A stretch of DNA of 64,000 nucleotides from Stentor roeselii (Eukaryota; Ciliophora; Heterotrichea; Heterotrichida; Stentoridae), in assembly GCA_006503475.1 (NCBI GenBank), contig RSEH01000028.1, forward strand, positions 148,714 through 212,713, written 5' to 3'. Numbering within the stretch: the stretch's first letter is position 1; every line of letters begins with the position of its first letter. The notes under the pieces were generated by a model. That model was not told the origin of the DNA, made no database searches, and worked only from the letters and a program-made list of their open reading frames with translations. Both the position numbers and the translations under genes were made by a program. Shown here one piece after another: positions 1 through 9,000 of this stretch.

Positions 1-639
1 AATGTTGTGAGTTTTCATGTAATCTCCGTACATGAGTCCTCCATATGTTGGGTTAACGTTTCCCATTCCGTAATTTCCGAAGATTGGCTTACCGAAGTAA
101 GTCTTGAAAGCTGAATTCGGAAGCCAACGAGTTGTTTGATTCAGTTTTTTTAGTCTTTCAGCTTGTCTTTGACTTGCTTTTTTCTCGGAATTTTCGCCTT
201 TTGGAGTTTTTGACTGGATTTCTCCTTGATTTGACTTTTTGTTGAATTTTGGACTTGAACTGTGATCTCCGGGTTTTGGCTTTCCTGTGATTTTTACCCC
301 CTTGGCACTGTTTTGAAGTTTTCCGGTCTTTGGACTGAGAGACTTTGGCGGCCTTTCATCTTCGGCGTCGATTGGCTTTGGTTGAAAAGATGAAAGTGGA
401 CGAGGATTGGTTAGAGAGGCTTGCATATAAGATTTAAAAGCATCACGAGCTTCACTAACCCATTCAGAGTTTCTATTCGCAGCTCGTGGAGGACGTGGGA
501 TGTTCTCAGGTTCATTCCAAGCAAGTAGCTCCTTGACAGAAGGTTGATTTTCCCTCTTAATGATTCCAAAAACATCTTCACTTTGAGACCCGACTCCTCT
601 GAAAGGGGCGACGTTGACATCAGAGTCAGCAGTTTTCAT
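1..639 (-). CDS. unknown basic, Pro/Lys/Ser-rich protein, 3' end outside window
   Basis: An open frame runs from the ATG at 639 down to the window edge, giving 213 codons without a stop; its C-terminus lies outside. The start sits in the A/T-rich context AATAAATG that many genes here share. The protein starts MKTADSDVNVAPFRGVG. It has a Trp-containing segment (ELLAWNEPENIPRPPRAA), then a low-complexity middle rich in Lys, Pro, Ser and Gln, and a Gly/Tyr-rich stretch (FGNYGMGNVNPTYGGLMYGD) near the edge. No signal peptide, membrane segment or known domain is visible. It lies downstream of the CCA-adding enzyme on the same strand with a 24-nt gap. The family is not recognised; it may be a cytoskeletal or cilium-associated low-complexity protein, but that is only a guess from composition. 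Confidence 0.7.
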   Translation of the reverse strand, partial: MKTADSDVNVAPFRGVGSQSEDVFGIIKRENQPSVKELLAWNEPENIPRPPRAANRNSEWVSEARDAFKSYMQASLTNPRPLSSFQPKPIDAEDERPPKSLSPKTGKLQNSAKGVKITGKPKPGDHSSSPKFNKKSNQGEIQSKTPKGENSEKKASQRQAERLKKLNQTTRWLPNSAFKTYFGKPIFGNYGMGNVNPTYGGLMYGDYMKTHNI

Positions 640-663
640 TTATTAATGAAAAATATTTGAAAT

Positions 664-2034
664 CTAATAAGGCTTGTAAGTCTTTAAATAAGCGATTAAG
701 TCGTCTCTTGTAGCTTCTCTGTGCAAGACCTGCCAATTCAAACAAGCCTGAATGTAATTCCCGACACTTTTTCCTTCAACGTTTAAAAGTTTCTTAATTT
801 CATCTCCCTGAATATGACTTACATTAATCAGAGGTTTTTCCAGCCAAAGAGCTCCAAGTCTATGAAATTCAACAAAAGCTTCCAGTTCTTGAATACTGTT
901 CAAAGGACTTTCAGAAGAAACATGCGCGGCGATGATTAGAGAAAGTCTCCAGTTTTCTTTTAGTTTACGAAGAAGCTCAGCTAAGAGAAGGATGTCGAAG
1001 TTTTGAAGGACTTGAATCATTTGTTTGCAGGTGGATACTATGTTTGAAATTGAAGCGATTTCTTGATTAGTCATCTTCAGTTCTTCGCAAACTAATTCTG
1101 AGACTTCTACGTCTCTTTTCTTACGTTTTACTTTAAAATCTCCGTCAAGAGAATAGAAAACTAGAAGAGCTGATGAGTAAAGAATCAGGTTTGAGTCACT
1201 TTTTGGACGAGAAATTTTGAACATTAATTCAGCTCCTTTTTCTAAAAGGTTCGGAAAGTCTTCTGGGACGTGGAAAACTATTTGAAGCAAGTTGAATTGG
1301 TGAAGGTATCGAAGACTTTGCATGTGGTTCACTCCTTTTATCATTAAGGAGAACTCTTTGTAAACTCTTTCTCGGCTGATCTTGTGTTTTAGCATTTGTT
1401 GCACTTGGTCGTTTGTTATTGCTGATGAGACTTCTTCTGTCATTGTTAGATTAAATCTTGAGGCGAAGCGAACTGTTCTTAGGACTCTTAGAGGGTCGTC
1501 TAAAAAGGTCGTCATTGGGTTGAGTGGGGTTCGAGCTATACGGTTTGTCAGATCTTGTCGGCCATGAGATGTTAGGTCTTCTATTTTACCTTCGTTTATG
1601 TTGAAGAACATGCTGTTTATTGTTAGGTCTCGTCTTAATGCGTCTTCTAGAGGGGTTCCTATTTTCTATATGGGGATTACTATTGATGGGATTCGAGAGT
1701 CTGCTGTATAGTCTTCAGCTCTCAAATTAACAAAATCAAGTTCAATTCCTTTAAACCTAACACAAGCAGTTTCCAGATGTTTGCTAGCATCCGGGTTAGC
1801 TTTAATCTTTCCAATAGAGCTCGCTCCAGCACTGGCACTAAACAAATTAGCAAAGCATTCCCCAGTCATATCATCCAAAGAAATATCAATATCATGACTT
1901 TCAAGTCCCAAAAGTTTATCCCTGACCCACCCTCCAGCAACTCTCAGAGTAGTCTTCAAAGAATGTTCATTTAAAGTTTTTTTCAATGTCTCAAAAAGTT
2001 CTATTTCCAACTCATTCAACTGAATTTCCTGCAT
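664..2034 (-). CDS. CCA-adding tRNA nucleotidyltransferase, two exons (2034..1681, 1665..664)
   Basis: Adds or repairs the 3' CCA of tRNAs using CTP and ATP. The spliced product is about 451 residues. The nucleotidyltransferase head shows the GG and RD of VAGGWVRDKLLG (residues 33-43) and the two metal-binding Asp in HDIDISLDD (48 and 50). After the intron come GTPLEDALRRDLTINSMFFN and LRTVRFASRFNLTM, which are the class II CCA/poly(A) polymerase signature blocks. The helical C-terminal body follows. The two halves appear as separate reading frames because a 15-nt intron (1666-1680) carries an in-frame TAG; removing it restores the conserved GTP-x-EDALRRD block exactly. The ATG at 2034 was chosen because the frame upstream has no ATG and would run into the neighbour. 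Only 8 nt separate this ATG from the divergent ATG at 2043. Family assignment is firm; homologues are TRNT1 and yeast CCA1. Confidence 0.95.
1666..1680 (-). other. 15-nt spliceosomal intron in the CCA-adding enzyme gene
   Basis: On the minus strand it reads GTAATCCCCATATAG: GT at the 5' end, TAG at the 3' end, A at position 10. It falls between codons and its TAG is in frame, so retention would end the protein after residue 122. Removing it joins RIPSI to KIGTPLEDALRRD, a conserved block of the family. The length matches the 15-16 nt introns reported for heterotrich ciliates. Confidence 0.95.
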
Positions 2035-2042
2035 TAATATAA

Positions 2043-3008
2043 ATGTCCCAACCTGCACTTTTTATAGAAGAGTCAGCCCATGAAGCCCTCATGCAACTTT
2101 TAAGACTTTTATCAAGCAACCAAGATATCAGGTCATTGACAAGCAACCACCAGTTGATTAAATACAAAGAAGACCTGGCAGATCCTTTGGAGACTTGTTT
2201 CGGAACATCAAGTGAAATTTATGATAATTTTACTAAAGAAGTGACTTGTGAGTGTTGTAAAAAGTACATATGTGACTGGGAACTACCTTGCAATCATCAT
2301 TTCTGCCTGGTATGCCTTAAAAAAGAGACAAAAATCCTAAAGGCTACAATCAGCGCGCTTTATGAAGACGCGCAATACTTTCCAAAGTGCCCGATATGCC
2401 AAAAGGTAATAACCCGTCAAGAATGTCAAAGAATATTCAAAGTTGCAAAGGAAAAAAGTCGATTAAAAGAAACAAATAATTTCAAACTTTGCCTTTTTTG
2501 CAAATTACGTCGTCCTCCTAATAAATTTTTCTACAGTTGTGATGAAATCTGTATATTTTGCGGTTTTCATTTAGTGAAGTTTAATGAAAGTTGTATTTTT
2601 TGTGGAGATAACAGTGTGAAAGAGACTTATGCGAATTATTCTCAGGGTGTTAAGTGCTCAGTTTGCAATCAACACAAGAATATCACGGAGGATCTTTGCA
2701 CGGAGATCTGCAAACAAGAGGTTCATTGTTATGAATGCCTGAGACAGGCATGGTCAGAGGGAAAATGTTTAAAATGCGGATTGGACCTTGACCAGGCAAC
2801 AATGAACTATCTTCAACAACTCATCTTCACTGAATGCAAAATTTGCCGAAATGCCAGTGAAAGAAATTTCATGATAAAAAAAAATTGTTGTCAAGAAAAC
2901 GTTTGTATTTTCTGTCAAAAACAGGAAAATACCTGCTTATACTGCAAACAGAATATTAATAGGTCTGGAATTCGCATGCTGGATAAGGTTAGGGGTAGTT
3001 ATAAATGA
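2043..3008 (+). CDS. RING-type, Cys-rich zinc-binding protein (possible E3 ubiquitin ligase)
   Basis: A 321-residue protein. A C3HC4-like RING can be read near residues 69-121: CECC, then CNHHFCLVC, then CPIC. Two more zinc-ligand clusters follow: CSVC with CYECL and CLKCG, and CKIC with CIFC and CLYC near the C-terminus. This array resembles RING/RING-between-RING proteins, so a ubiquitin ligase role is plausible, but substrates cannot be inferred. No membrane segment is visible. The ATG at 2043 is only 8 nt from the divergent ATG of the CCA-adding enzyme. The stop TGA (3006-3008) overlaps the next gene's ATG in the tetranucleotide ATGA. The ring count and exact ligand pairing are uncertain. 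Confidence 0.85.
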   Translation: MSQPALFIEESAHEALMQLLRLLSSNQDIRSLTSNHQLIKYKEDLADPLETCFGTSSEIYDNFTKEVTCECCKKYICDWELPCNHHFCLVCLKKETKILKATISALYEDAQYFPKCPICQKVITRQECQRIFKVAKEKSRLKETNNFKLCLFCKLRRPPNKFFYSCDEICIFCGFHLVKFNESCIFCGDNSVKETYANYSQGVKCSVCNQHKNITEDLCTEICKQEVHCYECLRQAWSEGKCLKCGLDLDQATMNYLQQLIFTECKICRNASERNFMIKKNCCQENVCIFCQKQENTCLYCKQNINRSGIRMLDKVRGSYK

Positions 3009-6000
3009 TTTTTTTTTGCCAAATTGTCCTGGCTTTAAAGATTTTTCCGAAATCAGGACCTGAGACTGGCGGTACTCTTGTCACACTCAGTGACGCGATT
3101 TTTATTCCTGAAAATGGCCTCAGCTGTATTTTTGGACTGGTTTCAACTACAGTGGTCTTTCTGAATCAAAGTGAAATTCAATGTGAAGCTCCTCCTGGTA
3201 CAGGGGAAACAAACTTAACAATTTCCGGTCTCTCTACAATTAAAGAAGACCTTTTTACTTACTACAAACCTTTAAAAATTCTTGAACTTTCTCCTCAGAA
3301 CGGCTCAGACCTGACCTTCCACGAAATTTCAATAAAACCATCAGAAACTTTAGAAACCGACGACTGGTCATTGAAGATTTCTGACTACTCCACGAAATGT
3401 TCAGGCCTTTCCTGCCATATCCCACCTCTTCCTCTTCTAATAGAAATTTTCAACACATCTTCCAATATTTTTCCTATTTTTCTATCAAGAAACTCTCAAA
3501 ACTTCGAAGATTCTGGTTTTTTCTTTGAATTTTTTCCTTCAAACCTTGATATTATCGGGTACTTCAAAGCGACTCCGACTCACGGGCCTTCTCGAGGCGG
3601 GTCTTTGGTTCACATTGTTTTCAATGAAAAGGCTGGGGTCTTGTTTCCGAAGTGCTTGTTCGGCAAGAAGGTCTCTGAAGGGTTTAATGCAAGTGACTCG
3701 GATTTTTGGTGTTATTCGCCTGAAGGTTTTGGAAAGGTTAACTTACGAGTTAGTGTGAATGGAGAAGATTTTTCACAGCAGGGAAGAGAATTCGTTTTTG
3801 ATAATTTTACATTTTTTTCGTATTACCCTGATCAAGGCACTGTGAATGGACAGACTTCTGTCGTGATTAAAGGAGTCTTCACTCCTTATAATACTATTAT
3901 TTGTCGCTTTGGAAATGTGAAGACTACTGGAAGTTTACTTTTAGGACAGTTTTTAACTTGTCCTAGTCCTTCGCAAAGTGCAGGGAAAGTGGAACTTTCA
4001 GTGAGTTACAACTCGCAGGACTTTTACGAGATTGGGGGGTATTTTTACAGGGCAAAAGAAGACATTTTAACTATTTCTCCTCCATCAGGGCCTAATAGTG
4101 GAGGGACTTTAGTGACTTTTACAATGTCTTTCATAAACAACACCCAAAACGCTTACTGTAGAGTTGGTCCTTCATTCAAAACAAAGCTTTTTGATAACTT
4201 GACATGCATGGTGCCTCCAATGTCATCAGTGGGATCACCAGTGAAAATTTGGGTATCAAGTAACGATGTGGACTACGAGTCTTCAATAACTTTTACTTAC
4301 TACTCTCAACTTACTCTTGCTTCAGTCGTCCCTGCCTTCATTCCTGACACTTTAATGAGCAGGTCTTACAACTTAACAGGAACAAGTTTCTCCAACACAG
4401 GACTCATCCGAGTAAGTCTTCAAGGAATTCTTTACACAGGGAATTTCGTTTCAGCAACTTTGATTAACTTCACAGTTTCTGATCAACTCACCCCCGGTAG
4501 GTTGAATATTTCAGTTGCTTTAAACGGGCAGAATTTTTCTCCAAGTCAGGTTTTTTTAGAAGTTTTTAAAGAGCCGAGGCTTTGGAGTGTCAATCCAAAC
4601 TTCGGGTTTTTGAAAGGAGGAGTAAAAGTTGCTTTAAGAGGAAGTGATTTTGTTTATTCGGAAACAGTTTTTTGTAGGTTTGATGCAAGTGATGTGCAGG
4701 GGACTTGGATTAATGAGACTGTTGTTTATTGTGTTAATCCTGCATCGACTGTTGTTAAGACTTCGAATGTTTCTGTGAGTTTTAATAACAGGATCAATTT
4801 TACGAATGCTGTTAGTTTTGATTATATTGGCACTCCTGTATTACCTGCATTGACTTTTTCGAGGTCTTTTAATCAGGAAAAAGTTATTCAGAATATCAAG
4901 TTTGTCACTGCTAAACCTCCTGTCATGGTTAAAGCTGGACAGGTATGGGTCAAAATTATTTCAATTGATGGAAATTTTCAGTTTGTTATGCCGCCCCACC
5001 CATCATCAACAATAACCCTAAACTTTACCTACAATTTCCTAGAATTCCAAACAGGTCCAACCTTTACCTACTCAAGCGAGTGTCTATCCGGTAAGTACTG
5101 TCCAATCCAAAGTTTCTACACCCAGCTGAACTGTCCCCCTGGTTACTCCTGCCAAGGAACTTCAACAAAATTTCCAGTTCCCTGCAGTCCAGGAACATTT
5201 TCTGCTGGAGGATCATCTTCATGCTCTCCATGCCCATTAAACTTCTACTGTCCATTAATCAGTCTCTCTTCGCCACTTCTCTGCCCAGCAGGTTACCTTT
5301 GCAATTCAACAGGCCAGAGTTACGAGGCAGTGATTTGCCCTTCAGGGTTTGCCTGCAGTTCAAGCACGCGTTCACAATGCCCTGTCAGTTTTTGGTGCGG
5401 TTTAAGAACAGTTTTCACGTCTCCAGTTCTGGTTGGTGACTTTCGGTTCCCTCAGCCATGCATGAACGGTTCTTATTGTGCCCTGCAATCAGTTAATTCA
5501 TATGGTTCTGACTGTCCAGAAGGGTACTTTTGTGTCTTGGGATCGAGAAAAACTTGCATTGAGTCTCACTTTTGTAGAACTGGAAGCAAAGAACCTGTTC
5601 TTTGCTTGCCTGGGTTTTATAGTGACTCTAATGGGCTTTCTGAGTGTAAGGCTTGTGATGTCGGGTTCATGTGTCCTGGAGCTGGGAATCGGGATCCGAC
5701 TGTTTGTCCGGCTGGGTATGTTTGCTCTATCAAGGCACGGCCTAGTCCTTTTGATGTCTGTCCTGGAGGAAGTTATTGTCTGGAAGGGGTCACTACTGAT
5801 CAGGCTGGCACTGGACAGGGTGTTCCTGTTAAGTGTTCTTCTGGATCTTATTGCCTGATGGGGGTCGTTGCTGGAGACATCGTCGATGGCAACGTTAAAT
5901 ATGCTCAGACTTGCATTCAGGGAACTTATTGTGAAGAAGGTACTGACTCACCTGAAGCTACGCCTTGCACTGAAGGACATTTTTGCCCTCCTGGATCTGC

Positions 6001-9000
6001 TGAACCCAATCAAACAACTCCTGGGTTTTACTCTAAGGGTAAGGGAAATGCATTGCCACAGCCATGTCCTGCCGGTAATTATTCGAATACATTTCAAGCG
6101 ACATTTTGCCTTCCATGTCCTGCAGGCTTTTACTGTCCTTTTGACCAGATGACAACTCCGATCATTTGCGAAGCGGGAAAGTACCGTGAGTTGATATCAG
6201 CGTCAATTTACTGTGAGCTCTGTCCTGAAGGTACCTATTCAGTCACCCCTGGCCTTACAAGTATCGATCAATGCATTCCTTGTGATGCTTCCATTATCTG
6301 TCTCAGCAGAGGCCTGAATAGTTTAAACAAAACTGCGATATGTCCTGAAGGCTACGTATGTGATGCAGGTACCACAAGTTCACTTCTCGAAAAATCTCCT
6401 TGTCCAGGTGGATTCTGGTGCCCAACAAAAACCAGTAAAATGGCAGATTACGGAATATGTGACCCTGGCTTCTACTGTCCAAAAGCAACAGGCATAAGTT
6501 CAAAGAACCAGTTCGTTTGCCTTGAAGGTTTTTACTGTCCTCCCGCGACATACGCTGAGTTAAACTCGAAAGGGCAATACGAGTTCATCAACTCTTCCAA
6601 CTACAAAGTCGTTTTAAAAGCAAAGGAAGACTACAACAAAAACTGCTCAGGAAGCTGTGAACCGAAAGAAATCCCAGTTTTCGAAATGTGTGAAGAAGAC
6701 AAAAGACTTTCAGATATCTTAAAAGACAACTACACAGTACTTCAATGTCCAAAAGGCACGAATAGTAAAAGTGGAGCAGTCTGTGTCGGGCAATGCATTC
6801 CTGATGGTCAACTGACAACTTTAATAAACCCTGAAAAAGGCTTCCGGGCACTTTCAGAGATAAACAATTCAATTTTACTTCCTCCTCTTTCGATGGCAAT
6901 TCTAACATTTGACTTCACAGCAGTCGACGTGAACTTTTACTACAACATCGACTTTTCCCTACAGGTCTGGAGTCCAAACAATGAATCTTTACCCCTTCCT
7001 GATTATTTTTCATCAGATGGTTTTTTTCACTTAAAGTTCAACCTGACCCTAACCAACATCGGAAGCGAGGAATATCTAATAACTCCAACTATTTACCTTC
7101 ACAACGACCTTTTCATTCCTTACATCTCTCAACTTGAATCAACATTAGAGACTTTTGTCTTAACTCCTTCAAGAGCAGTCTCAGAGAGTGAAGTCTTATT
7201 CGCAGCTTTCATCTGGGAAGGCAGCTTCGGCACTGTCGACATGCCTTTCAACATGATCGACTTGACGAAAAGTGACGGAAGCCCGATCGACCCGTGGCTT
7301 TTAGACACTGGAGTAAATGAAGAGTGGAACGGAACACAATACGACTCCCCGCCTTATGACAAGACCTTTTGGATAAACTTTGGAATAAGCAGCGTCGCTT
7401 TTCCATGGCTGCCGTTTTTTATGAATTGCGAGTACTTCGGTGACAGGATTTACATTCATCGGTTGACAGAAGCGATGGAAAATTGCACTTTTGTTGATGC
7501 GAACGGAGTTCGCATTGTACAGCCTCTGCCTGTGAGTGGAGTAAGTGCAGTCGCTGACTCTTGCAATATCGCGATTAAATGTTTTTATGCGGAAAGTGTC
7601 CAGGCCTCGACTAGCACCCGGTGGTTTGAGATTAACCAGGAAGAAGTTTTGTATTATATGTCGCGACATGCGATCAGTCCTTCTGACTTTGAAGCGACGA
7701 TGAGTTCTCAGGATTCAGGATTCACTCAGCATATAAAAGACCAGGACGATTATGTTGTTCTCGTAAAGTTTGTACCTTCTGGAGGAGGGTCTGGGGTACC
7801 CTCAATTGTGACTTTTGACCTTTCTTATTATCAAAAAGATGAGAAGACTAAGTTGTTAGTTTCTGCTGATGTGACTTTGTCAGCGTATGACCCTGCTTTG
7901 CTTAATTCACCGAATCCTTCTTACACCCTGGTCATTAATTACTTCCCACTTGGTTGGTTTGAACTGTTGAATAAGTTTCAGTTTGAAATGGCGATTTTTT
8001 TTCTGTTGTTTATTTTTATTAGTATTATTTTGCTTGTTTTGGGATATGCGGTTTATAGAGTTCATCTCTGCTGTGTCAAGGATCCACCTGTTCTGCATTT
8101 TAGATTTTATCTTTGGGTGTCTTCTTTGCCACCGACTGTTGGAGTCATTTGTGCTTCACTTCCTGTTATTATTATTGCTTATTGTATGGAACCTCTTACT
8201 GCTGCTTTTAGTAGCATTTCTGGAGACTGGGCTGTTGAACCTCCTTTGGATCCGGATACTGTTACTTTGTTTATGAGGGGGAGGATTGGAATGAATATGG
8301 GATTTTGTGCTTTTTGTTTTTTTGTTTATGGATCTCGTTTGCTTATTCCGAAACCTGACCCTCCTGAAGAAGAGGAAGAGGGCGAAGGAGAAGAAGAAGA
8401 AGGAGAAGGAGACCCACCTGAAGAATCAGGGAAAATATTAAACTCCAGCAATCAAATGTCCAAACAAGAGCCTGAAGAAAAACCAGAGAACCAAGATGAA
8501 AATACAGATGCACGTTTTGAAGACTCTGAATCAAGTCAAAGAGAAAAAAAATCGAATGAGTCACTTTCAGCAAGTGAAGAAAGCCCAGCACCTGAAAGCG
8601 AACCAGAAGAAGAGCCTGAAGAACTTCCTCTTTGGGATGGCTTAAAAATGAAAAGAAGGTATTTTATGGTCGCGTGTCTGGCGATATCAGTGTTCGCTTC
8701 GATAAAATTGGAGATCTCTTATTCGAAAGTCTTCTCTGATAATATCTTTATGTTTCAGGTGGGCTTCTGCACGGTTGATATTTTCCTTTATCAGCTCTTC
8801 TCGAGGATTATTCTTGATGAAGCTTTGTTGATAGTCCCAATCTTGACAAGTTTATTCATAAATCGAGCGATTCTAATGTTAGCCTCTCCAAACTTCACAA
8901 TTTTCATGGAATGTTACGTAGTAAACTTCGGGTTCATAATATTCGAACGTCTTTATTTAAACCCCTTCATCGAGGTAATCGAGCAAAAATTACAGCTTTA

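Noticed and set aside
411-620. Minus-strand 69-codon frame near the left edge
   Set aside because: It starts at an internal ATG in the wrong frame of the larger gene 1-639.
1666-2058. Start of the CCA-adding enzyme at 2058
   Set aside because: That position is GTG, and it would overlap the divergent gene; the first ATG in frame is at 2034.
3005-3008. Bacterial operon overlap implying prokaryotic DNA
   Set aside because: Introns, giant coiled coils, importin, kinesin and Prp22 show eukaryotic nuclear DNA.
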